DNA from: Dechloromonas sp. CZR5
GTDB lineage: Bacteria > Pseudomonadota > Gammaproteobacteria > Burkholderiales > Rhodocyclaceae
Assembly: GCF_008711155.1 (NCBI RefSeq)
Contig: NZ_VUYQ01000003.1
Coordinates: forward strand, 62,001-126,000
Reading direction: 5' to 3'
DNA length: 64,000 bases
Translations under genes and position numbers: made by a program
Notes under the pieces: model-generated
What the model was told of the DNA's origin: nothing
Databases searched by the model: none
The model's input: the letters and a program-made list of their open reading frames with translations, nothing else
Shown: positions 56,832-64,000 of the stretch, piece after piece
How positions within the stretch are numbered: the first letter of the stretch is position 1
How the letters are laid out: each line of letters begins with the position of its first letter

Positions 56832-57521
56832 ATGCTGATCCTTGCTCTTGAAACCTCCACCGAACTCGGTTCCTGTGCGCTTTGGCGCGATGGGGCAGTG
56901 ACCGAGCGCCGCTGCCCGGAAAAACGGCCACATTCCGAAACCCTGCTACCGCTCGTCCGCGACCTGTTGGCGGAATCTGGCGTGCGTATCGGCGATCTCG
57001 ACGCGATAGCCTTCGGTGTCGGGCCGGGCGCCTTCACGGGCTTGCGTGTGGCTTGCGGCGCTGCGCAGGGGCTGGCGGTCGTTGCCGCCTTGCCCTTGAT
57101 TCCGGTGACCAGCCTCGAGACCCTGGCGACCGAGGCGGGGGGCGATCGCGTGCTGGCACTGCTCGATGCTCGCATGGGCGAGGTGTATTCCGGTTGTTAC
57201 GAGCGGGCAGGGGGAGCTTATGTTCTGAATGGGGATATCCGTGTTTCAGCGCCTGCCGACGTTGTGCTGCCTGCCGATGCTGGCTGGCTGGCGTGCGGCA
57301 ACGGATTGGCGGCTTATCCCGTATTGCTCGATCGCGTTCGTGAGGCCGGCCTCGCCGTCGCCCCGGGCGGTTTGCCCGGCGCAGCCACGGTGGCGGCCAT
57401 TGCGGCTGCGAAGGCCGCACGCGGCGAGGGTATCGATGCTGCCGATGCCGTGCCCCTCTATGTTCGCGACAAGGTGGCGAAGACGGTGGCCGAGCGCATG
57501 CGGGAGGGCGGAAAGGCGTGA
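56832..57521 (+). CDS. tsaB: tRNA N6-threonylcarbamoyladenosine synthesis protein TsaB
   Basis: A 229-residue ASKHA-fold protein that partners TsaD and TsaE to make t6A37 in tRNA. It starts MLILALETST and has FGVGPGAFTGLRVACGAAQGLA, the core of TsaB. The C-terminal region is normal. It overlaps rimI by 4 bases. Confidence 0.95.
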   Translation: MLILALETSTELGSCALWRDGAVTERRCPEKRPHSETLLPLVRDLLAESGVRIGDLDAIAFGVGPGAFTGLRVACGAAQGLAVVAALPLIPVTSLETLATEAGGDRVLALLDARMGEVYSGCYERAGGAYVLNGDIRVSAPADVVLPADAGWLACGNGLAAYPVLLDRVREAGLAVAPGGLPGAATVAAIAAAKAARGEGIDAADAVPLYVRDKVAKTVAERMREGGKA

Positions 57522-57982
57522 ACGGCCTGAACATTTCAGCGGAATTCTTTCCGATGAACGAAAGCGACCTCGCGGCGGTGGCGGCCTTGGAGGCAACGCT
57601 GCAGGTTTTCCCCTGGTCGCATGGCAACTTTGCCGATTCCCTGGCGAGCGGCTATAGCGTCTGGGTTTTACGCCTGGGGGGTGATCTGATCGGTTTTTCG
57701 GTCGTCATGTCGGTGATCGACGAGGCCCACCTGCTCAACATCGGCGTCTGCAAGCGCTACCATGGGCAGGGCTATGGCGCCCGGCTTCTGCGTCATGCCA
57801 TGGAGTGCGCGCGCCTGGGGGGAGCGACCAGGCTCTTTCTCGAAGTCCGGCCCTCCAACGAACGGGCGGTCGATTTGTATCGGCATTTTGGATTTCGCCA
57901 GATCGGCACACGCAAGGGCTATTATCCCGCCATCGTCGGTCGCGAGGATGCGCTGATTTTTGACAAGGAACTGGTGGCATGA
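57518..57982 (+). CDS. rimI: Ribosomal protein S18-alanine N-acetyltransferase RimI
   Basis: A 154-residue GNAT enzyme with the acetyl-CoA loop VCKRYHGQGYGARLLRHAM, LFLEVRPSNERAVDLYRHFGFRQIG and the C-terminal YY typical of RimI. It starts with GTG inside the tsaB stop. The tsaB-rimI-udg order is common. Confidence 0.93.
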   Translation: MNGLNISAEFFPMNESDLAAVAALEATLQVFPWSHGNFADSLASGYSVWVLRLGGDLIGFSVVMSVIDEAHLLNIGVCKRYHGQGYGARLLRHAMECARLGGATRLFLEVRPSNERAVDLYRHFGFRQIGTRKGYYPAIVGREDALIFDKELVA

Positions 57983-58761
57983 GCTTGAGCCGGGAACAGA
58001 TGCTCGTCGAGATGGGCATATCGCCGATCTGGGTATTGCGCGACGCACCGGCGACCACGCCTATCGAGGAAAGCAGGGTCCAGGAGATGGCAGCGTCTGC
58101 ACCCGTAGCCGAGGTGCCGCCGCCCGCTACCCGGCAATTTGCTGAAAAAAGCGAGATGCCCCCGTCCGCAGCAGTCGATATCGGCACGCTCGATTGGCCG
58201 GCGCTCGCCCGACAGGTGGCCGGGTGCCGCGCCTGTTCCCTGTGCGAACAGCGCAAGCAGGCCGTGTTCGGTGTCGGGGATACCAGTCCGGACTACCTGT
58301 TCATCGGCGAAGGGCCGGGGGCAGAGGAGGACGCCAGGGGAGAACCGTTCGTCGGACAGGCGGGGAAACTGCTGGATAGCATGCTGGCCTCACTCGATAT
58401 CGCCCGGGGCAATCGTGTGTACATCGCCAATGCCGTCAAGTGCCGCCCGCCCGGCAACCGGACGCCGGAGCCAGCCGAAATGGCAGCTTGCTGGCCGTAT
58501 CTGGAGCGCCAGATCGCGCTGCTCAAGCCAAAAATCATCGTCTTGCTGGGCAAGGCGGCCGTGCATGCCGTCCTGCACGACGACAAGTCGCTGGCCAGCT
58601 TGCGCGGCAAGCGTTTCGAGCATTCCGGCATTCCGGTGGTGGTGACGTACCATCCGGCCTATCTGTTGCGCAATCTTCCGGACAAGGCCAAGGCCTGGGA
58701 GGATCTGCTGTTCGCGCGTCGTACCTTGTGTGAACAGCTGACACCGGCGTTGCCGTTCTAG
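57979..58761 (+). CDS. Uracil-DNA glycosylase, family 4 (Fe-S)
   Basis: A 260-residue enzyme that removes uracil from DNA. After a 70-residue variable N-terminus come the iron-sulfur cysteines (CRACSLC), FIGEGPGAEEDARGEPFVGQAGKLLDSM, VYIANAVKCRPPGNRTPEPAEM (third cluster Cys), and VTYHPAYLLRN, the catalytic-side motif. It is the last gene of the tsaB operon. Confidence 0.93.
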   Translation: MSLSREQMLVEMGISPIWVLRDAPATTPIEESRVQEMAASAPVAEVPPPATRQFAEKSEMPPSAAVDIGTLDWPALARQVAGCRACSLCEQRKQAVFGVGDTSPDYLFIGEGPGAEEDARGEPFVGQAGKLLDSMLASLDIARGNRVYIANAVKCRPPGNRTPEPAEMAACWPYLERQIALLKPKIIVLLGKAAVHAVLHDDKSLASLRGKRFEHSGIPVVVTYHPAYLLRNLPDKAKAWEDLLFARRTLCEQLTPALPF

Positions 58762-58814
58762 CGGACTGTTCCGCCAGTTTCGAGGCTGGGCCTTGGCGTA
58801 TCCGGGCCGAACCG

Positions 58815-60170
58815 TCAGTGGTGCGTCGTGTCGTCCAGGTGCCGGACGTCGTCCTGAATCGCCTGGTTGGCGATATGGCGCTGGCGGATCAGGTACATCA
58901 GGCCGCTGACGCACAGTCCGAACAAGGTGACTACCCAATAGATCGACACATCCATCTTGATCATCAGGTAATACAGGCCGGTCATGATCAGGATGGAGAT
59001 GTTTTCGTTGAAGTTCTGCACCGCGATCGAATGCCCGGCCCCCATCAGGATATGGCCGCGATGCTGCAGCAGTGCGTTCATCGGCACCACGAAGAAGCCG
59101 GAGAGCCCACCGATGAGAATGAGCAGGGGGACGGCCAGCCAGATGCTGTCGACGAAATTCATGATCAGCACGATCAGGCCCATGGCGATGCCGAGGGGAA
59201 TGACACGGACGGATTTGCGCAGGGTGATGTACTTGGCGGCGATGATGGCGCCGGCTGCAACGCCGACGGCTACCACCCCCTGCAGCATGGACGCCTTGGA
59301 GAGTCCCAGGTTGAGGGCGACTTCGGCCCATTTGATCACGATGAACTGCAGCGTGGCGCCAGCTCCCCAGAACAGGGTGGTGACCGCCAGGGAAATCTGA
59401 CCGAGCTTGTCGCGCCAGAGCAGGGCCAGGCAGTGGTTGAATTCGTGGATCAGGAACCAGGGATTTTTCTTGAGCTGCTTGTGGTCAACCCCGGTATTCG
59501 GGACGTAGAGATTGAACAGGGCGGCCACTATGTATAGCAGCGCAACGACCGACAGGGCCATTTCACCGACGGTGTCGATCCCGGTTTCGAAGAGCGGAAA
59601 GTCGAAGGACAGCAGGTGCTGTGCGATCTCCGGGCGAATCAGCATGCCGCCGATGAGGACGCCGAGGATGATGGCGCCGACAGTCAGGCCTTCGATCCAG
59701 CCATTGGCGACGACGAGGAGGCGATGCGGCAGGTATTCGGTGAGGATTCCATATTTGGCCGGCGAATAGCAGGCGGCACCCAGGCCGACGATGGCGTAGG
59801 CGACCAGCGGATGGGCACCGAAGAACATCATGCTGCAACCGACGATCTTGATCGTGTTGCTGATGAACATGACGCGCCCCTTGGGCATCGAGTCGGCAAA
59901 GGCGCCGACGAAGGCAGCCAGGACCACGTAGGAAACGGTGAAGAAGGTCTTGAGCAGCGGCTCGTATTCGGCGGGCGCCTGCATCTCGCGCAGGGCGGCG
60001 ATGGCAGCGATAAGCAGGGCGTTGTCGGCCAGCGCGGAAAAAAATTGCGCTGCCATGATGATGTAGAAGCCGAATGGCACGAAAGTCTTGTCTCTTATAT
60101 AACTTTGGGCGAGGTTTATACCACGCTCAGAATTGGGCGCAAGGCTTGCGCGTTTTTCGGTCTTATGCAT
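58815..60170 (-). CDS. lplT: Lysophospholipid transporter LplT-like MFS protein
   Basis: A 451-residue MFS transporter with about 12 membrane segments and the start AAQFFSALADNALLIAAIAAL typical of LplT. It is expected to bring lysophospholipids across the inner membrane for re-acylation; no aas gene is next to it. ATG 60170 is used; a shorter start near the first helix is possible. It is convergent with udg. Confidence 0.85.
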   Translation of the reverse strand: MHKTEKRASLAPNSERGINLAQSYIRDKTFVPFGFYIIMAAQFFSALADNALLIAAIAALREMQAPAEYEPLLKTFFTVSYVVLAAFVGAFADSMPKGRVMFISNTIKIVGCSMMFFGAHPLVAYAIVGLGAACYSPAKYGILTEYLPHRLLVVANGWIEGLTVGAIILGVLIGGMLIRPEIAQHLLSFDFPLFETGIDTVGEMALSVVALLYIVAALFNLYVPNTGVDHKQLKKNPWFLIHEFNHCLALLWRDKLGQISLAVTTLFWGAGATLQFIVIKWAEVALNLGLSKASMLQGVVAVGVAAGAIIAAKYITLRKSVRVIPLGIAMGLIVLIMNFVDSIWLAVPLLILIGGLSGFFVVPMNALLQHRGHILMGAGHSIAVQNFNENISILIMTGLYYLMIKMDVSIYWVVTLFGLCVSGLMYLIRQRHIANQAIQDDVRHLDDTTHH

Positions 60171-60343
60171 GTACCCGTCGCACCGGAAAAAAAAGATGCA
60201 GTCTGTGTCGCGGCGATGACGCCCTGATGACTCGCCGGATTTTTGGCGAGCCATCAATATTTTCTTCCGGTAGGGATACGGCCGCCCGGAACTTCATGGG
60301 AATGTGATGAAATATCGTCCGCAAACTATCCGGGAGAATCAAC

Positions 60344-61246
60344 ATGGCTGATCGGCGTCTACAAGTTTTCCATGCCGTGGCCAAACACCTGAGTTTTACG
60401 CGGGCTGCCGATGCCTTGTTCATGACGCAACCGGCCGTCACGTTCCAGATCAAGCAGCTGGAGGAGCAGTACAGCACCCGCCTCTTCGAGCGCCGGCATG
60501 GCAGCATTTCACTGACACCGGCCGGGGAGCTGGTGCTGTCGTATGCGGAACGCATCCTGGCGCTGTCGGACGAGATGGATACCCGGCTCTCGGAGATGAC
60601 CGGGGAAATGCGCGGTCCGCTGCTGGTCGGGGCCAGCACGACCATCGCCGAATTCATGCTGCCGCGCGTGCTGGGGGAATTCAATGCGTTGTATCCCCAG
60701 GTTCGGGCGCGGCTTATCGTAGCCAATTCGGAAAGCATCGAGACCCGCGTTGCCGAGCATACGATCGATATCGGGCTGATCGAAGCCCCCGCGAAAGTGA
60801 CTGGCCTGACCAGCCATATTTGCTGCGAGGACGAACTGCGCGTCATCTGTGCGCCGGACTACCCTCTCGCCGACATGAAATCGGTGACCCCCAAGGTGCT
60901 GACGGAATATGAATTCATCTCGCGGGAGCCGGGGTCGGGCACGCGGGAAATCACCGATGCCTATTTCCGTAGCCACGGCGTCGCGCCCGAAAGCCTCAAA
61001 ATGCAGATGGAACTGGGTAGTCCCGAGGCGCTGAAGGGTGTGGTATCCACCGGCCTCGGCTATGCGATCGTATCGCGGGCGGTGGTCGAGAAGGAACTGC
61101 AACTGGGCGACCTGGTGGCCATACCGCTCAAGCCGTCGCTGACGCGCAGTCTTTACCTGGTTTTCCCGCAGGACCGTTTCCAGTCGCGCCTCAGCGCCAC
61201 CTTTATCGATTTTGCCAAGAGCAAGCTGAAAGAACTGGCTTTATGA
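60344..61246 (+). CDS. LysR-type transcriptional regulator
   Basis: A 300-residue LTTR. The winged helix-turn-helix spans about 1-60 (FHAVAKHLSFTRAADALFMTQPAVTFQIKQLEEQ) and the effector domain about 90-295. FISREPGSGTREITDAYF and MELGSPEALKGVVSTGLGYAIVSR resemble the CysB/CbbR/YeiE subgroup that sense sulfur or C1 metabolites; the ligand cannot be read from sequence. It overlaps alr by 4 bases and is divergent from lplT. Confidence 0.9.
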   Translation: MADRRLQVFHAVAKHLSFTRAADALFMTQPAVTFQIKQLEEQYSTRLFERRHGSISLTPAGELVLSYAERILALSDEMDTRLSEMTGEMRGPLLVGASTTIAEFMLPRVLGEFNALYPQVRARLIVANSESIETRVAEHTIDIGLIEAPAKVTGLTSHICCEDELRVICAPDYPLADMKSVTPKVLTEYEFISREPGSGTREITDAYFRSHGVAPESLKMQMELGSPEALKGVVSTGLGYAIVSRAVVEKELQLGDLVAIPLKPSLTRSLYLVFPQDRFQSRLSATFIDFAKSKLKELAL

Positions 61247-62352
61247 AGACTTCTCGCCCGATACGGGCACGTATCACTCCCGCCGCAATTCTTGACAACT
61301 ACCGGTTGGCCAGGCAGCAGGCGCCGCATGCGCGAGCCTGGGCCGTCATCAAGGCCAATGCCTACGGCCACGGGCAGTGGCGCGCGGTCGACGCCCTGCG
61401 CGGCGAGGCCGACGGCTTTGCCCTGCTCGAATGCGAAAATGCCGTGGCGTTGCGCGAAGCCGGGGTAACCCAGCCCATTCTCCTGCTCGAAGGCGTTTTC
61501 AGCGCGCGCGACGTGCGCTCGGTGATCGGACATCGGCTCACCTGCGTCATCCATTGTCTCGACCAGCTTGAGCTGCTCGTACGCAGCGGACAGTTTTCGG
61601 CGCCCGTATCGGTTTATCTGAAGCTGAACACCGGCATGAATCGCCTCGGTTTCTCCGCCGCGACGCTACCCCGGGCGCTGGATGTCTTGCGGGCGCTACC
61701 GGTCGACATCACGCTGATGACCCATTTTGCCGAAGCCGACGGCGAACGCGGTGTGGCCTGGCAATTGGCCCGGTTCAAGGACATGGCAGGCGACTGGAAA
61801 GGCAAGGTCAGTCTCGGCAACTCCGCGGCGATCCTGGAACACCCGGAAACGCACGGCGATTGGGTGCGTCCCGGCATCATGCTTTATGGCGCCAGCCCCT
61901 TTGCCGACCGGGATGCCGCAACACTCGGCCTGCAGCCCGCGATGGCGCTGGAAAGCGCCATCATCGGCGTGCAGGAACTGGCAGCCGGCGAACGGGTCGG
62001 CTACGGCGGCACCTTCACCGCCGATCGGCCGATGCGTATCGGGATCGTGGCCTGCGGCTATGCCGACGGCTACCCGCGCCACGCACCGACGGGTACGCCG
62101 ATCGCCGTGATGGGACAGCGGACGCGTACCATCGGGCGGGTCTCCATGGATATGCTGGCCTGCGATCTGACCGGGATTCCGGAGGCGGGGATCGGTTCCC
62201 AGGTCACCCTGTGGGGTAACGGGGCTGCGGGGACGGTGCCGGCGGATGAAGTCGCGGCGGCGGCAGGAACGATTGCCTACGAACTGTTCTGCGCGCTCGC
62301 GGCGCGGGTTCCGGTGGTGCTGGCCGACACGGCGACCAGTGAAAGGCGCTGA
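61243..62352 (+). CDS. alr: Alanine racemase
   Basis: A 369-residue PLP enzyme that makes D-alanine for peptidoglycan. The PLP lysine is Lys37 in AVIKANAYGHG; the RPGIMLYGASP and GRVSMDMLACDLT segments, and the catalytic Tyr region ERVGYGGTFTA, are all present. The stop is directly adjacent to the radA ATG. Confidence 0.95.
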   Translation: MKTSRPIRARITPAAILDNYRLARQQAPHARAWAVIKANAYGHGQWRAVDALRGEADGFALLECENAVALREAGVTQPILLLEGVFSARDVRSVIGHRLTCVIHCLDQLELLVRSGQFSAPVSVYLKLNTGMNRLGFSAATLPRALDVLRALPVDITLMTHFAEADGERGVAWQLARFKDMAGDWKGKVSLGNSAAILEHPETHGDWVRPGIMLYGASPFADRDAATLGLQPAMALESAIIGVQELAAGERVGYGGTFTADRPMRIGIVACGYADGYPRHAPTGTPIAVMGQRTRTIGRVSMDMLACDLTGIPEAGIGSQVTLWGNGAAGTVPADEVAAAAGTIAYELFCALAARVPVVLADTATSERR

Positions 62353-63714
62353 ATGGCCAAGCTGAAAACGGTTTATACCTGTACCGAATGCGGTGCCACG
62401 AGCCCCAAGTGGCAGGGACAATGTCCGGGATGCAACGACTGGAATACGCTGGTCGAGACCGTGGCGGAGAAAGCGGCGACCAACAGCCGCTTCGAGTCGC
62501 TGGCACCGACGGCCAGGCTGCAGAACCTGTCCGAAATCGAGGCGCGCGAGGCGGAGCGCATCCCGACCGGGATTGGCGAGTTCGACCGGGCGCTGGGTGG
62601 CGGCCTGGTCGCCGGCGGTGTCGTGCTGATCGGCGGCGATCCGGGTATCGGCAAGAGTACCTTGCTGCTCCAGGCGCTGGCGCATCTTTCGACGGAGCAC
62701 AAGGTGCTCTACGTCAGCGGCGAGGAGTCCGGGGAGCAGGTGGCGCTGAGAGCCCGCCGGCTGGGGCTCGAGTCCCGGCGTTTACCGTTGATGGCTGAAA
62801 TCAACCTGGAACGCATCCTGGCGACCTTGCAGGCTGAAAAACCGGCGGTGGCGGTGATCGACTCGATCCAGACGCTGTGGTCCGATCAGTTGTCGAGCGC
62901 TCCCGGCTCGGTAGCCCAGGTGCGCGAATGCGCTGCGCAGCTGACGCGCCTGGCCAAGCAGCTCGGCATCACGGTCATCCTGGTCGGGCACGTGACAAAG
63001 GAAGGGGCGCTGGCCGGCCCGCGCGTGCTCGAACATATCGTCGACACCGTTCTCTATTTTGAAGGCGATACCCATTCCAGTTTCCGTTTGGTGCGCGCTT
63101 TCAAGAACCGCTTCGGGGCGGTGAACGAACTGGGTGTCTTTGCCATGACCGAAACAGGCCTGAAGGGGGTCAGCAACCCGTCGGCACTGTTCCTGTCGCA
63201 ACATGCGCAGGATGTGCCGGGTTCCTGCGTGATGGTCACCCAGGAAGGCACGCGGCCGCTGCTGGTCGAAATCCAGGCCCTGGTCGATACGGCGCACGGC
63301 AACCCGCGGCGCCTGACGGTCGGACTGGAAGCGCAGCGTCTCGCCATGCTGCTGGCTGTTCTGCATCGGCATGCCGGTATCGTCTGCTTCGACCAGGATG
63401 TATTCGTCAATGCGGTGGGCGGTGTGAAGATCACCGAGCCGGCGGCCGATCTGGCAGTATTGCTGTCGATTGCGTCGTCGCTGAAGAACAAGCCGCTGCC
63501 ATCGAAACTCATCGTTTTTGGCGAGGTTGGCCTGGCCGGGGAAATACGTCCGGCACCCCGCGGCCAGGAACGTCTCAAGGAGGCGGCCAAGCTTGGTTTC
63601 ACCAGGGCCTTGATACCGGAGGCCAATCGACCGAAACAGGCGATAGCCGGTATGGAGGTCATCGCGGTCAGGCGTGTGGAAGAGGCGGTGGCGCGAATAC
63701 GCGAGATGGAATAA
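62353..63714 (+). CDS. radA: DNA repair protein RadA (Sms)
   Basis: A 453-residue RecA-like branch-migration helicase. It has an N-terminal zinc finger (CTECGATSPKWQGQCPGC, 10-27), Walker A GDPGIGKSTLLLQ near 95, the KNRFG motif (about 250), and a C-terminal Lon-like domain. The start follows the alr stop with no gap. Confidence 0.96.
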   Translation: MAKLKTVYTCTECGATSPKWQGQCPGCNDWNTLVETVAEKAATNSRFESLAPTARLQNLSEIEAREAERIPTGIGEFDRALGGGLVAGGVVLIGGDPGIGKSTLLLQALAHLSTEHKVLYVSGEESGEQVALRARRLGLESRRLPLMAEINLERILATLQAEKPAVAVIDSIQTLWSDQLSSAPGSVAQVRECAAQLTRLAKQLGITVILVGHVTKEGALAGPRVLEHIVDTVLYFEGDTHSSFRLVRAFKNRFGAVNELGVFAMTETGLKGVSNPSALFLSQHAQDVPGSCVMVTQEGTRPLLVEIQALVDTAHGNPRRLTVGLEAQRLAMLLAVLHRHAGIVCFDQDVFVNAVGGVKITEPAADLAVLLSIASSLKNKPLPSKLIVFGEVGLAGEIRPAPRGQERLKEAAKLGFTRALIPEANRPKQAIAGMEVIAVRRVEEAVARIREME

Positions 63715-63741
63715 GCTTTCGGAATAATACTTTCGGCCTAT

Positions 63742-64000
63742 ATGTTCAACCTGTCCCGCTATTTCTCGACGGTCAGTTTCATTCTCATCGTGCTGGCTGC
63801 CGGTGTGCTGGGGCCTTTATACCAGAAGCTTTCCCTGCAGCAGATGAAGGATCTTGCCCAAGGGCGGAACGTCGCCATGGCGCAGGTTTTCCAGAACTCG
63901 CTGCACCAACCGCTACTCGACTTGCTGGCGGAATCGACCGGGCGCGATGCGAGCGCGCTTGCCCAATCGACAAGCCTTGCCCACATTCAGGGCAGCGCGG
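63742..64000 (+). CDS. Membrane sensor protein, N-terminal part, cut by window edge
   Basis: At least 86 residues: an N-terminal membrane helix (about 9-28, FSTVSFILIVLAAGVLGPL) followed by a periplasmic-type helical segment (LYQKLSLQQMKDLAQGRNVAMAQVFQNSL). This is the usual opening of a two-component sensor or diguanylate cyclase. The output domain is beyond the window, so class is unknown. Confidence 0.6.
   Translation, partial: MFNLSRYFSTVSFILIVLAAGVLGPLYQKLSLQQMKDLAQGRNVAMAQVFQNSLHQPLLDLLAESTGRDASALAQSTSLAHIQGSA

Overview
This window is high-GC chromosomal DNA from a betaproteobacterium. Gene order such as tmk-holB-pilZ-tatD, lplT-alr-radA, ispD-ispF and tsaB-rimI-udg, together with protein style, suggests Rhodocyclales (Dechloromonas/Azonexus-like). 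That assignment is inference; no rRNA or tRNA gene is present to confirm it. Coding density is high and many neighbouring genes overlap by 4 bases (ATGA or GTGA), so most blocks read as tightly coupled operons.

Layout. (1) 1-7000, minus strand: a defence operon of the Wadjet/MksBEFG type, WYL regulator > jetA > jetB > jetC > jetD, with jetD cut by the window edge. A 9-bp inverted repeat lies in front of the regulator. (2) 7000-7563: a non-coding stretch with dyads and a strong plus-strand terminator that has no obvious gene to terminate. (3) 7564-15873: mostly housekeeping genes, beginning with a J-domain-like/trypsin-like protease fusion, then tadA, an L,D-transpeptidase, an NRDE (TANGO2) protein, ygfZ, and the operon mltG-tmk-holB-pilZ-tatD-ankyrin protein. 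(4) 16078-33890: a type VI secretion (T6SS) region with a TagX-like peptidase, PAAR tip, an unusual membrane-anchored ketosynthase-like protein, tssM, tagF, an OmpA-type protein and convergent tssA. It is followed by a vgrG payload module (vgrG, DUF4123 chaperone, DUF3304 lipoprotein, Tle1-type phospholipase, multi-pass membrane protein). The sheath, Hcp, baseplate, ClpV, TssJ, TssK and TssL genes are absent here, so the apparatus must be completed elsewhere. (5) 33847-42508: serB, a Cdd1-like gene, aroG, mfd, a periplasmic coiled-coil protein, a nucleotide-sugar dehydrogenase and an ArsC-family gene. (6) 42517-48272: a DUF3334 (CheX-like) protein, two small proteins, and a five-gene minus-strand operon holding the complete AmmeMemoRadiSam trio between a DUF4010 membrane protein and an alpha/beta hydrolase. 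(7) 48314-56768: ispD-ispF-thpR, a 998-residue PAS/GGDEF/EAL protein with two small signalling partners (the last HDOD), and an EnvZ/OmpR-like two-component pair opposite a small periplasmic protein. (8) 56832-64000: tsaB-rimI-udg, lplT, a LysR regulator, alr, radA, and the start of a membrane sensor protein.

The parts that look most like accessory biology are the Wadjet operon with its candidate operator, the J-like protease, the T6SS block with its ketosynthase-like membrane protein and its effector/immunity cassette, and the AmmeMemoRadiSam operon, whose biochemical purpose is not established.
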